A stretch of DNA of 64,000 nt from the NCBI RefSeq assembly GCF_023015865.1, contig NZ_JALKBC010000013.1, positions 57,115 to 121,114 on the forward strand, given 5' to 3'. Made by a program: the position numbers and the translations under genes. Below the pieces are notes generated by a model. That model was not told the DNA's origin and made no database searches. It saw only the letters and a program-made list of their open reading frames with translations. Of this stretch, positions 34,523 through 44,243 are shown piece by piece; position 1 is the stretch's first letter; every line of letters starts with the position of its first letter. Source of the stretch: Arenibacter sp. F26102. Its GTDB lineage: Bacteria; Bacteroidota; Bacteroidia; Flavobacteriales; Flavobacteriaceae.

Positions 34523-34581
34523 AATCAAGATGCTTTCATTAAATCATGTGTATTTTCCTTAAACTGAGAGCATCTTGATTA
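34522..34581. repeat. 13-bp inverted repeat between valS and the oxidoreductase gene
   Basis: TAATCAAGATGCT (34522-34534) and AGCATCTTGATTA (34569-34581) are perfectly complementary, with a 34-nt loop. The proximal arm abuts the ATG at 34522-34520. There is no U-tract in the valS direction, so it looks more like a translation-control or mRNA-processing hairpin than a terminator. Confidence 0.6.
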
Positions 34582-34597
34582 AAGGGATGACAAACAG

Positions 34598-37228
34598 CTA
34601 CCCCAAACTGGCCAAGCTTTTCTCCAAAGTATCTATCTTGGCAAGCGCATCCGCTTCCTTTTGCCTTTCCAAGTCAATAACTTGTGCAGGAGCATTACTA
34701 ACAAAACGTTCGTTGGAAAGTTTCTTTCTTACGGAAACCAAAAAGCCCTTTGTATACTCCAATTCTTCCTCCAATTTTTTAATTTCCGCCTCAATGTCAA
34801 TTGCGCCGATCATTGGCACAAAATACTCGTTGGACTTCACCCTAAACGTCAAGGCGCCCTCCACCGCATTATCCACATATTCGATTGCCGATAAATTGGT
34901 CAACTTGGCAATAACCACATCCCAATCCCGAGAAATATCCCCATCATTCAATACAGACAATTGAAGCGCCTCTTTCATGGGAATGTTCTTTTCCTTGCGA
35001 ATAGTTCGGACTCCGGCAATTACTTCCGAGGCAAAATTGAAACCTTCAATCAGCTCCACATCAACGGCCTTTACTTTTGGCCATTTCGCAATTACCAAAG
35101 CCTGCTCAGGGGTTCGTTCTGCAATATGCTGCCAAACCTCCTCCGTTAGGAAAGGCATAAATGGGTGCAATAACTTTAAGTTTTCCTCAAAAATATTAAT
35201 TACAGCTTCAAATGTAATTCTATCTATAGGCTGCTGGTAGGCTGGTTTTATAATTTCCAATAACCAGGAACTATAATCGTCCCAAACCAATTTATAAATA
35301 GCCATTAATGCATCCGAGATACGGTACTTACTAAAATGATCTTCTATTTCAGCAAGGGTTTTGTTGAATTTTGCGGTATACCACTCAATTCCCAACTTGG
35401 AAGCCTCTGGCTGTGGCAGATCGGCAACCTCCCATCCATTAACCAAACGGAATCCGTTCCAGATTTTATTGGCAAAGTTTTTTCCTTGTTGACACAAGGC
35501 TTCATCGAACATTAAATCATTACCTGCTGCGGAACTCAATAAAAGTCCAACACGAACTCCGTCTGCACCATAATCTTCAATTAACTGAAGGGCATCAGGC
35601 GAATTTCCGAGCGACTTGGACATTTTGCGTCTTTGCTTATCGCGCACCAATCCGGTAAGATATACGTTTTCAAAGGGCTTTTCCTGGCGATATTCATAGC
35701 CTGAAATGATCATTCTTGCCACCCAAAAAAACAGGATATCCGGACCGGTAACCAAATCATTGGTAGGATAGTAGTATTCTATCTCCTCGTTATTGGGTTC
35801 CAAAATCCCATTAAATACACTTATTGGCCAGATCCAAGAAGAAAACCAGGTATCCAGAGCATCAACATCCTGCTTAAGGCCGTCCAAGGTCAACCCCGAA
35901 TTTCCGGATTTTTTCTTAGCCAATTCCAAGGCCGCTTCTTTGGTTTCTGCAACCACAAAATCATCCTGTCCGTCCCCAAAATAATAGGCCGGAATTTGTT
36001 GTCCCCACCATAATTGTCTGGAAATATTCCAATCGCGGATGTTTTCCATCCAATGGCGATAGGTGTTTTCGAATTTTTTAGGGAACAACTTTATATCTTC
36101 ATCCTCCAAAACCGCCTTTATTGCGGGCTTTGCCAATTGTTCCATGCTTAAAAACCACTGGTCGGACAATCTTGGCTCTATTACTGCTTTGGTTCTTTCC
36201 GATGTACCAATTTTATTAAGATGTTGTTCGGTCTTTACCAAAAACCCCTTTTCTTCCAATTCCTTGGAAATGGCCTTCCTGACCACGAAACGATCTTGGC
36301 CTTCATAATGGAGTCCAAAACTATTTAAACTGGCATCTTCATTAAAGATATCCACGGTCTCCAAATTGTGTTTCTCTCCCAAGGCCTTATCGTTGACATC
36401 ATGTGCCGGTGTCACCTTAAGACAACCTGTACCAAATTCCACATCAACATATTCGTCTTCAATAATGGGGATTACCCTATTGCAAATAGGAACGATTGCA
36501 TTTTTACCCCTCAAATGGGCATAACGTTCATCATTGGGGTTAATACAGATAGCAGTATCCCCTAAAATAGTCTCCGGCCTAGTAGTAGCAATGGTCACTG
36601 TTTGGTCAGTCCCCTCAATTTTATAAGCTAAATAGTATAACAGCCCCTGTCTTTCCTCATAAATTACCTCCTCATCGGACAAGGTTGTTTTCGCCTCTGG
36701 GTCCCAATTAACCATGCGGTATCCCCTATATATCAACCCTTTGTTATACAGATCCACAAAGACTTTTATAACGGAAGCGGACATATTGTCATCCATGGTA
36801 AACTTGGTTCGGTCCCAATCGCAGGAACAGCCCAATTTCTTTAATTGTTCCAAAATCACCCCACCATATTCATGCGTCCAATCCCAGGCATGCTTCATAA
36901 ACTCCTCTCGGGAGATAGCTTTTTTATCTATTCCCTGTTCTTTTAATTTGGCAACCACTTTAGCCTCCGTAGCAATGGAAGCGTGATCTGTTCCTGGCAC
37001 CCAACAGGCATTTTTCCCCATTAAACGGGCCCTACGAATCAATACATCCTGTATGGTGTTGTTCAACATGTGCCCCATATGCAGTACACCGGTGACATTT
37101 GGTGGTGGTATAACAATGGTATAGGGCTCCCTATTATCTGGGGTGGAATGAAAATAATTATGCTTTGTCCAATAGTCGTACCATTGGCCCTCTATCTTTT
37201 GAGGCTCATATTTTGAAGGAATTTCCAT
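34598..37228 (-). CDS. valS: Valyl-tRNA synthetase
   Basis: Charges tRNA-Val (cytoplasm). 876 residues, full length. Class I signatures: [14 protein letters not shown] (HIGH motif, about residue 50) and [13 protein letters not shown] (KMSKS, about 535). The editing domain lies between ([33 protein letters not shown]). [14 protein letters not shown] and [10 protein letters not shown] are typical ValS stretches, and the C-terminal ~70 residues are the expected coiled-coil ([18 protein letters not shown]). It is preceded by a well-matched promoter. Confidence 0.97.
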   Translation of the reverse strand: MEIPSKYEPQKIEGQWYDYWTKHNYFHSTPDNREPYTIVIPPPNVTGVLHMGHMLNNTIQDVLIRRARLMGKNACWVPGTDHASIATEAKVVAKLKEQGIDKKAISREEFMKHAWDWTHEYGGVILEQLKKLGCSCDWDRTKFTMDDNMSASVIKVFVDLYNKGLIYRGYRMVNWDPEAKTTLSDEEVIYEERQGLLYYLAYKIEGTDQTVTIATTRPETILGDTAICINPNDERYAHLRGKNAIVPICNRVIPIIEDEYVDVEFGTGCLKVTPAHDVNDKALGEKHNLETVDIFNEDASLNSFGLHYEGQDRFVVRKAISKELEEKGFLVKTEQHLNKIGTSERTKAVIEPRLSDQWFLSMEQLAKPAIKAVLEDEDIKLFPKKFENTYRHWMENIRDWNISRQLWWGQQIPAYYFGDGQDDFVVAETKEAALELAKKKSGNSGLTLDGLKQDVDALDTWFSSWIWPISVFNGILEPNNEEIEYYYPTNDLVTGPDILFFWVARMIISGYEYRQEKPFENVYLTGLVRDKQRRKMSKSLGNSPDALQLIEDYGADGVRVGLLLSSAAGNDLMFDEALCQQGKNFANKIWNGFRLVNGWEVADLPQPEASKLGIEWYTAKFNKTLAEIEDHFSKYRISDALMAIYKLVWDDYSSWLLEIIKPAYQQPIDRITFEAVINIFEENLKLLHPFMPFLTEEVWQHIAERTPEQALVIAKWPKVKAVDVELIEGFNFASEVIAGVRTIRKEKNIPMKEALQLSVLNDGDISRDWDVVIAKLTNLSAIEYVDNAVEGALTFRVKSNEYFVPMIGAIDIEAEIKKLEEELEYTKGFLVSVRKKLSNERFVSNAPAQVIDLERQKEADALAKIDTLEKSLASLG

Positions 37229-37278
37229 TATTTGGAACAGTTTTTGCTAACCCTTATCGGGCGATTACTAATTGAGTG

Positions 37279-37310
37279 CAAATTTAATGTTAAACATGAA
37301 GTAATTCCAA
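37279..37310 (-). promoter_or_regulatory. Bacteroidota-type promoter for valS
   Basis: Minus strand: TTG (37310-37308), 21-bp spacer, TAAATTTG (37286-37279). Leader about 45 nt. Confidence 0.6.
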
Positions 37311-37373
37311 GGTTTTTGTCCAAATAGAAATACGAAACAAAAATAAGTAACGTTATTACATAACAAAAGAATT

Positions 37374-37403
37374 TTGGAGGTTCATTAAAAACATTTACTT
37401 TTG
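37374..37403 (+). promoter_or_regulatory. Bacteroidota-type promoter for the DUF1573 gene
   Basis: TTG (37374-37376), 19-bp spacer, TACTTTTG (37396-37403). Both boxes fit the consensus, with the ATG 24 bp downstream. Confidence 0.65.
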
Positions 37404-37426
37404 AAATTCACCAAAAACTAAAAATA

Positions 37427-37813
37427 ATGAAAAAAATAGTACTAGTTCTATTTATTGGTCTCTTAGGTTTTGGCCTAACCGCTCAAGAAAATGTAGCGAA
37501 AATTAAATTCAAAGCAGAAACCGTTGATTATGGTGAAATCGCCAAAGGAAGCGATGGTGTAAGGATATTTGAATTTACGAATACAGGGGATGCTCCACTT
37601 GTTATAAGTAAAGTTAGCTCCAGCTGTGGATGTACCATTCCAAAAAAACCGGATGCACCAATCTTACCAGGCAAAACAGGTGAGATCCAAGTAAAATATG
37701 ATACCAACAGAGTAGGTCCAATTGCAAAGGCAATTACTGTAATTTCCAATGCTGACACCCCTACGAAAGTGTTAAAAATAAAAGGAAAAGTATTGCCTCC
37801 AGAAGGCAAATAA
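37427..37813 (+). CDS. Secreted DUF1573 protein
   Basis: 128 residues. MKKIVLVLFIGLLGFGLTAQ is a signal peptide. The mature domain is a single immunoglobulin-like DUF1573 module with the family pattern FKAETVDYGEIAKGSDGVRI, FEFTNTGDAPLVISKVSSSC, GCTIPKKPDAPILPGKTGEI (contiguous over residues about 27-85). The Cys pair in SSCGCT is conserved. Function unknown; abundant in Bacteroidota, probably periplasmic. It has its own good promoter and a strong hairpin terminator. Confidence 0.9.
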   Translation: MKKIVLVLFIGLLGFGLTAQENVAKIKFKAETVDYGEIAKGSDGVRIFEFTNTGDAPLVISKVSSSCGCTIPKKPDAPILPGKTGEIQVKYDTNRVGPIAKAITVISNADTPTKVLKIKGKVLPPEGK

Positions 37814-37830
37814 ACTCTTCCCTATAAACA

Positions 37831-37873
37831 AAAAGCTTGTTAGTACTTTATAAAGTATTTAACAAGCTTTTTT
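37831..37873 (+). terminator. Strong intrinsic terminator of the DUF1573 gene
   Basis: AAAAGCTTGTTA (37831-37842) pairs perfectly with TAACAAGCTTTT (37860-37871); the intervening 14-nt palindrome TACTTTATAAAGTA (37844-37857) extends the hairpin. A T-tract follows. The A-tract on the other side would also let it act on the convergent gene. Confidence 0.85.
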
Positions 37874-37886
37874 TATTCCCGGGACC

Positions 37887-37920
37887 CGTCTTTCTCTAGC
37901 CACAGGCACATTGAAAGACG
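37887..37920. repeat. Short inverted repeat
   Basis: CGTCTTTC (37887-37894) and GAAAGACG (37913-37920), perfect 8-bp arms, 18-nt loop, in the spacer between convergent genes. No U-tract; role unknown. Confidence 0.4.
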
Positions 37921-38012
37921 ATAGTCGAACGAATCCTGCATTTCCAGCACGGTTTCCGGTTTAACACCCCTACCCCAAAGAGACCAGGACCCGCCCTGAG
38001 GCTAAATTCCAT

Positions 38013-39350
38013 TTATTTAAAAACATCTTTTAGGACATAGGTAAGCAGCTTGTCCTTTTGGTAACGCTCTATTAAGACCTTTACCTTTTTCCCTTCCTTC
38101 TCATTGAGCATGTGTAGGATTTGCTGAAGTTTGTAATTGTGCACCTTTTTTCCATTGACCGCGAGAATAACATCCCCTTCCTGCAAACCCGCTTTATGAC
38201 CTGGGCTACCGGCACGTATTCCTGATACCACTATCTCTGGCACAACACTAAGTCTGGTCCTATTTTGGAAGAGTAGTTGCACATTCCCAAAAGATTTCCC
38301 ATCGTCCTTTATCACTACTCCCCTGGCATCGGCTAAGCTTTCGGAAATATAACGAACGCCATTATGCTGAAGATCAATCCCGCTCAAATTAAAATCGAAT
38401 GGGCGATTAAAAAGAGCATTTTTACGCAAACTTAGCGTCCCCGCACCATAATTGAAAACTAGGTTAAATCTCTTTAAGACTTCACCACCCAAACTACCAT
38501 TTCTATCCCCAAAGGAAGTTATGGATTTAAAATATTGTATATCCGGAAATGCCGCTTTGGCGTCCTTAAGTTGAAAATTACCCAAACTAATTCCCTCAAT
38601 TTTTGTTCTCTTTCCAAAAATGCTACCACTGAGCCCCTGGCCTAAAAAATCTTCATAATTGTTTTTGGGGACACCCAGCCCTTTTTCCATATCCTGAAAA
38701 AGCCAAATAGCATCAGAACTTCCGGAGTCTATCAAAAGTTTAACAGGAATGCTATGCTTATTTTTCATAAATACATTCCCTTGAACATAGGCTTTATTTT
38801 TAACAATATTCAGAGGAAGAGTTTGGGTCCTGGCCTTCTTTTGGATCCTATATAAATTTGGGGAATGAAGTTTAAGATATTTTGAGGTGTAATTAACCTC
38901 AACAACAAAATCCCTAAAGAGGTCATACCCAATTATTCCATGAACCGGTATACCCAGCCTGGGCGAAAGATTAAGCTCCCTATCCATGACCACATACAAC
39001 AATTGATCATGATTCACTGCTTTACCAATTTTAAAAACGTTGGCACTAGAACTCAAAGCATCAATGGCTTCACCATCTCCCAGGCCTTTTATTGCAATTT
39101 CGGATACATTGTTTATTTGAATGGAATCATTATCCAATAAATTAAAGAGTATGGGCTTATTGACCCCTGAATCCAAAATAAATGCAAGCTTTGTCCCATT
39201 CACCTCTACAGGAACAATAATGAGGTTATTGACCAGTTTAAACTTTACCTTTTGGTATTTTTCCCATTGAGGCAATTCGTAATTTTGGGAAAACAATAAA
39301 ACTGGACAACACCAGATAAGGAAAACCATATGTCTTAAAAAAGCCATCAT
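38013..39350 (-). CDS. Retropepsin-like aspartyl protease with PDZ domain
   Basis: 445 residues from the ATG at 39350; the frame extends to a TTG at 39368. MMAFLRHMVFLIWCCPVLLF is a signal peptide. Two copies of a retropepsin half: LAFILDSGVNKPILF (about 55) and KLLIDSGSSDAIWLF (about 200), each with the D-S/T-G catalytic motif, so one chain can form the full two-Asp site. The C-terminal PDZ (about 350-435) has GIRAGSPGHKAGLQEGDVIL. Probably a periplasmic protease; target unknown. Such proteins are common in Bacteroidota. Confidence 0.87.
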   Translation of the reverse strand: MMAFLRHMVFLIWCCPVLLFSQNYELPQWEKYQKVKFKLVNNLIIVPVEVNGTKLAFILDSGVNKPILFNLLDNDSIQINNVSEIAIKGLGDGEAIDALSSSANVFKIGKAVNHDQLLYVVMDRELNLSPRLGIPVHGIIGYDLFRDFVVEVNYTSKYLKLHSPNLYRIQKKARTQTLPLNIVKNKAYVQGNVFMKNKHSIPVKLLIDSGSSDAIWLFQDMEKGLGVPKNNYEDFLGQGLSGSIFGKRTKIEGISLGNFQLKDAKAAFPDIQYFKSITSFGDRNGSLGGEVLKRFNLVFNYGAGTLSLRKNALFNRPFDFNLSGIDLQHNGVRYISESLADARGVVIKDDGKSFGNVQLLFQNRTRLSVVPEIVVSGIRAGSPGHKAGLQEGDVILAVNGKKVHNYKLQQILHMLNEKEGKKVKVLIERYQKDKLLTYVLKDVFK

Positions 39351-39499
39351 TTTTCCAATTTTAAGCAACCTATTCCCTTAAATTTACAAACAATAGATTA
39401 TGCGACAGAATGATTTAACATATTAATATGGAATCAAATAAGGCCGTTTTATTGTTTTGTAAATATTGATTTCCCATTTTTGCTTAAAATTCAACTCAT

Positions 39500-40690
39500 A
39501 TGCCATCAATTTCCCGGAGAGGCGCAACAATGCCAGAATCTCCCATTAGAAAATTAGTACCTTTTGCTGAAGCTGCCATAAAAAGAGGAATTAAAATAAT
39601 TCACCTAAATATTGGTCAGCCCGATATAAAGACCCCTAAAATTGCCCTGGATGCCGTTAAGAACAACACCTTGGAGGTATTGGCCTATAGCCGAACCGAA
39701 GGTGCTGAAACCTATAGGGAAAAAATTGCCGGATACTACGCCAAAAACGACATACATGTTAAGGCCGATGATATTATAGTTACCACCGGAGGCTCTGAAG
39801 CGCTTTTCTTCTCTTTGGGAACCATTGCGGATACTGGTGACGAAATTATTATTCCGGAACCCTTTTATGCAAATTATAACGGGTTCGCAAATGAAACCGG
39901 AATTAAGGTAGTCCCAATCGTGTCGCATATCGAGGATAATTTTGCATTACCTGCCATTGAGGAATTTGAAAAACTAATAACACCTAGAACAAAAGCAATC
40001 TTAATATGCAATCCCGGTAATCCTACCGGATATTTATATAGTAAGGAAGAAATCAAAAAACTTGCCTCTATAGTAAAAAAGCATAACCTGTTCCTGGTCG
40101 CCGATGAGGTGTACCGTGAATTTACCTATGACAATAGGGATCATTATTCCATACTGCAGGAAAGTGGATTGGCAGAACATGCCATTATAGTGGATTCGGT
40201 TTCCAAAAGATACAGTATGTGCGGAGCCAGAATTGGGTACTTGGTATCCAAAAACAAGGAAGTGATACAGACTGCCTTAAAATTTGGTCAGGCGCGCCTA
40301 TCACCGCCAACCTATGCGCAAATTGCATGCGAAGCGGCATTGGACACCCCACAGAGCTATTTTGATGACGTAAAAAAGGAATATGAGGAACGCAGGAACA
40401 TCCTTATCTCTGAACTGAGCGAAATTGAAGGGGCGGTAGTAGCCAGGCCTCAGGGTGCATTTTATTGTATTGTGGAACTTCCAATTGAAAATGCCGACAC
40501 ATTTGCCAAATGGTTATTGGAGGATTTTAATTTGGATGGGGAGACTGTAATGGTGGCTCCCGCTGCAGGTTTCTATGCCACTGAAGGTTTGGGCACAAAC
40601 CAAATAAGAATTGCCTATGTTCTTAAAAAAGAAGAGCTAAAAAGAGCGGTGCACATTCTAAAGGAAGCCCTAAAGGTATATGCCAATTAA
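39500..40690 (+). CDS. Class I/II PLP-dependent aminotransferase (aspartate aminotransferase-like)
   Basis: 396 residues, no signal peptide. Fold type I: HLNIGQPDIKTPK, VTTGGSEALFFS, CNPGNPTGYLYSKEE, and the PLP-lysine site DSVSKRYSMCGARIGYLVS (SxSKxxxxxGxRxGY; Lys about residue 236). The C-terminus has the carboxylate-binding Arg in TNQIRIAYVLKKEEL. The family makes aspartate or other amino acids from 2-oxo acids; the exact substrate is not certain. Its stop overlaps the murB start by one base (TAATG), so the two are translationally coupled. Confidence 0.9.
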   Translation: MPSISRRGATMPESPIRKLVPFAEAAIKRGIKIIHLNIGQPDIKTPKIALDAVKNNTLEVLAYSRTEGAETYREKIAGYYAKNDIHVKADDIIVTTGGSEALFFSLGTIADTGDEIIIPEPFYANYNGFANETGIKVVPIVSHIEDNFALPAIEEFEKLITPRTKAILICNPGNPTGYLYSKEEIKKLASIVKKHNLFLVADEVYREFTYDNRDHYSILQESGLAEHAIIVDSVSKRYSMCGARIGYLVSKNKEVIQTALKFGQARLSPPTYAQIACEAALDTPQSYFDDVKKEYEERRNILISELSEIEGAVVARPQGAFYCIVELPIENADTFAKWLLEDFNLDGETVMVAPAAGFYATEGLGTNQIRIAYVLKKEELKRAVHILKEALKVYAN

Positions 40691-41706
40691 TGGAAATACA
40701 ACAAGACATATCCCTTAAAAAATACAATACCTTCGGAATAGATGCAAAGGCAAAATTCTTTTGCGAAATAAATTCGATAGAAGGGCTCATAAAAATACTT
40801 GAAATAAAAGATTACCCTAATTTTTTTGTCCTAGGGGGCGGAAGTAATATGTTGATCACAAGGGATTTGGAAAACCTGGTGCTATACATCAACTTAAAAG
40901 GCATTGAACTATTATGGGAAAACTCTGATGAGGTTTGTATAAAGGTCAATGCCGGTGAAAATTGGCATCAAATGGTGTTGTGGACCTTGGATCAAAATTA
41001 TGGAGGATTGGAAAACTTATCCCTTATTCCAGGAAATACCGGCACCGCACCAATACAAAACATTGGTGCCTACGGAGTTGAACTCAAGGATACCTTTGTA
41101 AGTTGCGACGCCATAGAAATAGCCACCCAGAAACTGAAGACCTTCACCAAAGAAGAGTGCCGGTTTGGATACAGGGATTCTTATTTTAAAAATGAAGGGC
41201 TTGGAAAATATATAATCACTTCGGTCAATTTTAAATTATCCAAAAGAAACCATAAACTACATGTAGGTTATGGCGCCATTGTTTCAGAATTACAGAATAA
41301 CGGCATCACCGACCCCAGCATTAGGGACGTCTCCAATGCAGTTATTGCCATAAGAAAAAGCAAGTTACCGGACCCCAAAGAATTGGGCAACAGCGGAAGT
41401 TTCTTCAAAAATCCTGTAGTAAGCAAGCAAGAATTCGATAAATTTACCATGAAATATCCAGACGCCCCCTTTTATAAGGTGACTGAAAATGAATTCAAGA
41501 TTCCTGCAGGTTGGCTTATAGAGCAATGTGGATTTAAAGGAAAGCGATTTGGAGATGCCGGAGTTCATAAGCATCAGGCATTGGTATTGGTTAATCACGG
41601 TAATGCGTCGGGCAAGGAGATAATAGATCTTGCAGAAAAGATTATAGAAAGTGTACTGGAAAGGTTTGGGATCAGGATTACCCCTGAAGTCAATATAATA
41701 AAATAG
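40690..41706 (+). CDS. murB: UDP-N-acetylenolpyruvoylglucosamine reductase
   Basis: Reduces UDP-GlcNAc-enolpyruvate to UDP-MurNAc with NADPH and FAD, the second committed step of peptidoglycan synthesis. 338 residues: type I MurB (E. coli-like length). FAD-binding LGGGSNMLIT (about 55), LSLIPGNTGTAPIQNIGAYG (about 118), RFGYRDS, the catalytic Ser in NSGSFFKNPV and the C-terminal PEVNII with the catalytic Glu. Start overlaps the aminotransferase stop by one base. Followed by a GC-rich hairpin. Confidence 0.96.
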   Translation: MEIQQDISLKKYNTFGIDAKAKFFCEINSIEGLIKILEIKDYPNFFVLGGGSNMLITRDLENLVLYINLKGIELLWENSDEVCIKVNAGENWHQMVLWTLDQNYGGLENLSLIPGNTGTAPIQNIGAYGVELKDTFVSCDAIEIATQKLKTFTKEECRFGYRDSYFKNEGLGKYIITSVNFKLSKRNHKLHVGYGAIVSELQNNGITDPSIRDVSNAVIAIRKSKLPDPKELGNSGSFFKNPVVSKQEFDKFTMKYPDAPFYKVTENEFKIPAGWLIEQCGFKGKRFGDAGVHKHQALVLVNHGNASGKEIIDLAEKIIESVLERFGIRITPEVNIIK

Positions 41707-41732
41707 CCCCTGACACATAATGACAGGGGCTA
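41704..41732 (+). terminator. Hairpin at the murB stop codon
   Basis: TAGCCCCTG (41704-41712) and CAGGGGCTA (41724-41732), a perfect 9-bp stem, 11-nt loop; the stop codon itself is in the stem. No U-tract follows, so termination would need Rho or be weak. Confidence 0.55.
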
Positions 41733-41792
41733 TACCAAACCAAACTAACCAAAAATTAAATGCACAGTTACCAGCTGTCCATTTATCCAATT

Positions 41793-41832
41793 AAACGCTA
41801 AGTATAACAATCAATTTTATAATTTAGCGTTT
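41793..41832. repeat. 9-bp inverted repeat upstream of the ECF sigma gene
   Basis: AAACGCTAA (41793-41801) and TTAGCGTTT (41824-41832), a perfect match separated by 22 bp, about 70 bp before the ECF sigma ATG. Possible regulator-binding site or leader hairpin. Confidence 0.45.
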
Positions 41833-41901
41833 GTGTATATACGAGGAGAATTCGATATTGGATGATTACCAAGAAACTTTTTTTGAGAACACACCTATTA
41901 T

Positions 41902-42471
41902 ATGAGCATATTACTGGAAAATCATATTGTTGAGCTCCTACAGGAGCGAAATGACAAAGCCATTTCACTCCTTTACGAACATTACGGGGATACCTTATAT
42001 GGTGTGGCCTATAAAGTGGTACGCGATGAGGATTTGGCCCAGGACGTAGTACAGGAAAGTTTTGTTAAAATATGGAAGAAATCGGATTCATACGACCCTA
42101 CAAAAGCAAAATTATTCACTTGGCTTTTTAGGATTACCCGCAATACGGCCATAGATAAACTAAGAAGTGCCAACAACAAATCCGACAAAGAAATCCAAAT
42201 GGATGTTTCCGACGTATATAAACTAGGAACTGAAGGAATAATTCCCGAGCTGATGGACGTTCAGGATAATTTGGACAAAATAGATTCAAAATATCAGATT
42301 GTATTGGACGCCTTATTTTTTCAAGGAATGACCCAACAGGAGGCAAGTGATGAATTGGACATACCATTAGGGACTATTAAATCTAGATTAAAAATAGGAC
42401 TAAGGGAATTAAAGAAAATATACGGTTCAAGCATGGTACTCGCATACCTACTAAGTTTATTTATGAATTAA
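41902..42471 (+). CDS. ECF-type RNA polymerase sigma factor
   Basis: 189 residues. Region 2 (about 25-95) has LAQDVVQESFVKIWKKSDSY and LFTWLFRITRNTAIDKLRS, and region 4 (about 125-180) has GMTQQEASDELDIPLGTIKS with the typical helix-turn-helix. A C-terminal extension of about 15 hydrophobic residues (MVLAYLLSLFM) is unusual for a cytosolic sigma factor. The gene is followed after 89 bp by an anti-sigma-K-like membrane protein, its probable antagonist. Confidence 0.92.
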   Translation: MSILLENHIVELLQERNDKAISLLYEHYGDTLYGVAYKVVRDEDLAQDVVQESFVKIWKKSDSYDPTKAKLFTWLFRITRNTAIDKLRSANNKSDKEIQMDVSDVYKLGTEGIIPELMDVQDNLDKIDSKYQIVLDALFFQGMTQQEASDELDIPLGTIKSRLKIGLRELKKIYGSSMVLAYLLSLFMN

Positions 42472-42560
42472 AGCACAAAGTTGATAAGACAAAGAAAGGC
42501 CTAACAATCTAGCTGACTTAAAAGTGTATCCAATCCAATGGTGCTACAAAAACAAAAGCC

Positions 42561-43319
42561 ATGAAAGAGAAAATTAAAATATTTTTAGAAACAGACCTCC
42601 TAGAGAAATATCTCTTGGGAACAACCACGCACGAAGAAGCGTTGCAGGCCGAAAGATACATTGCCATGTATCCTGAAGTTAGGAATACATACATTGAACT
42701 ACAGGAAAACCTTGAAATATTTGCCAAGTTACATGCCCTTAAAACTCCGGATGGTTTAAAAGAAAGAATTCAAAATAAGGTTAAAGCAGAGAGTTCCTTC
42801 AGATCAAAATTCTTTAGGTACGCCATTGCCGCCAGTTTTGCTGCCCTTATCTTTGCAGGAGCATCTTATTTCTTCTATAACCAGAATCAAAATTTACAAG
42901 AGGAAAATGTTATTGTAAACAATAAGATTCAAAACTTGGAAGAGAATATGCGTTTACAGTTGGAGGATGTTAGAAATCAATTTATAGTCCTTAACAACCC
43001 TAAAACGAAGCGACTAACAGTAAAAGGAAACAATAAGGCCAAAGAACTTAAAGCTGTGGCCTATGTTAATCCTGTAAAAAAACTGTCTTATATTAATGTA
43101 AGCAAATTACCCAACCTACCGGAAAACCAGTGCTACCAAATGTGGGCAGAGGTCAATGGTCAAATGCTTAACTTGGGGGTAATTCAGGAAGCAAGCAACA
43201 GTGAAAAATTAATGGCACTACCTTATGGTGAGAATGCTGTTGGATATATCACCATAGAACCAACAGGAGGTAATTCCAGTCCCACAATAGAAAATATAGT
43301 GGCCAATATCTCCTATTAG
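42561..43319 (+). CDS. Anti-sigma factor (RskA-like)
   Basis: 252 residues. The N-terminal cytosolic part (residues 1-90) contains a short zinc-free anti-sigma-like region (LLEKYLLGTTTHEEALQAER), then one TM helix (about 89-107, IAASFAALIFAGASYFF), a coiled-coil stretch and a C-terminal anti-sigma-K domain ending QCYQMWAEVNGQMLNLGVIQ and VGYITIEPTGGNSSPT. It probably holds the upstream ECF sigma at the membrane until a periplasmic signal arrives. Signal unknown. Confidence 0.85.
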   Translation: MKEKIKIFLETDLLEKYLLGTTTHEEALQAERYIAMYPEVRNTYIELQENLEIFAKLHALKTPDGLKERIQNKVKAESSFRSKFFRYAIAASFAALIFAGASYFFYNQNQNLQEENVIVNNKIQNLEENMRLQLEDVRNQFIVLNNPKTKRLTVKGNNKAKELKAVAYVNPVKKLSYINVSKLPNLPENQCYQMWAEVNGQMLNLGVIQEASNSEKLMALPYGENAVGYITIEPTGGNSSPTIENIVANISY

Positions 43320-43371
43320 GAACCAAGATTTAAAGTAATCCTAATCCTTCCAAGGAAGGTTATTAATTTCA

Positions 43372-43379
43372 TATCTTTG
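43372..43379 (+). promoter_or_regulatory. -7 element before the 67-residue membrane protein
   Basis: TATCTTTG, exact TAnnTTTG match, 20 bp before the ATG at 43399. No -33 TTG seen. Confidence 0.5.
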
Positions 43380-43398
43380 CATAAAACAATGTAGGGAT

Positions 43399-43602
43399 AT
43401 GAAATTTTTACTTTTAACTATAGGGCTACTTGCACTTGCTTTTGCAGGTATCGCAATAAAAATATGGTCTAAAAAGGATGGAAAATTTGCAGGAACATGC
43501 GCTAGTCAAAGTCCATTTTTGAATAAAGAAGGTGAAGCATGCGGCTATTGCGGCAAACTTCCCACCGAACAGGACTGTAAAAAAGATACCGTAACGCAAT
43601 AG
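43399..43602 (+). CDS. Small membrane or secreted Cys-rich protein
   Basis: 67 residues. One hydrophobic helix (about 1-20, MKFLLLTIGLLALAFAGIAI), then KIWSKKDGKFAGTCASQSPF and a Cys-containing tail: CASQ, ACGYCGK, QDCKK (four Cys). Members are found throughout Flavobacteriaceae, usually near sigma-factor genes. The paired CGYC could bind metal or form a disulfide in the periplasm. Function unknown. A clear promoter element precedes it and a second ECF sigma follows after 33 bp. Confidence 0.75.
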   Translation: MKFLLLTIGLLALAFAGIAIKIWSKKDGKFAGTCASQSPFLNKEGEACGYCGKLPTEQDCKKDTVTQ

Positions 43603-43635
43603 CCTTCTGGATTGCACTTTATATAAAACCACATC

Positions 43636-44202
43636 TTGGATAAAACCGAAGAACCACTTCCACAACTTATTGAAAAGGCCAAACTAGGCAATCAGATCGC
43701 CTTCAGCGCATTATTAAATAGCTTTTGGAACGACGTTTACGGATTTCAATTGATCCGGACCAAAAATGAGAACGATGCCGAGGATATAACCATCCAGACA
43801 TTTTCCAAAGCTTTTGATAAGATACACACCTTTGACGATTCCTACCAATTTAAGACATGGCTGATCGCCATCTCCAAAAATCTGCACATAGATCTAATCC
43901 GAAAAAGCAAAAGAAACGTTTTACAGGTCAACCAGGAAAGCAGTAACGAAGCCATAAAGAAGGTTTTGGATGATGGCCCTTCCCCAGAGGACAGTTTAAT
44001 TACAGAACAAAATTTGGCCGCGTTGTTGGGTTACATTAAAAGGTTAAAGCCACATTATCAAGAAGTTATAAATCTTAGGTATTTTCAGGAACTCCCCTAT
44101 GCAGAAATAGCTGAAAAATTAGGGGAACCCGTTAATAATGTTAAAGTAAAATTATTACGGGCCAAAAGACTGCTTGCCGAAATAATTAAAAATAATAACT
44201 AG
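43636..44202 (+). CDS. Second ECF-type RNA polymerase sigma factor
   Basis: 188 residues starting at TTG (43636, reading MDKTEEPLPQ); no in-frame ATG precedes region 2. Region 2: NDAEDITIQTFSKAFDKIHT and FKTWLIAISKNLHIDLIRKS. Region 4: LPYAEIAEKLGEPVNNVKVK. It differs clearly from the ECF factor 1.7 kb upstream. No anti-sigma gene follows; the next open frame is a doubtful 71-residue one. Trigger unknown. Confidence 0.9.
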   Translation: MDKTEEPLPQLIEKAKLGNQIAFSALLNSFWNDVYGFQLIRTKNENDAEDITIQTFSKAFDKIHTFDDSYQFKTWLIAISKNLHIDLIRKSKRNVLQVNQESSNEAIKKVLDDGPSPEDSLITEQNLAALLGYIKRLKPHYQEVINLRYFQELPYAEIAEKLGEPVNNVKVKLLRAKRLLAEIIKNNN

Positions 44203-44243
44203 TATAGCTAGCTCTACACTTATTTCAGGGAAACATTTTACAA

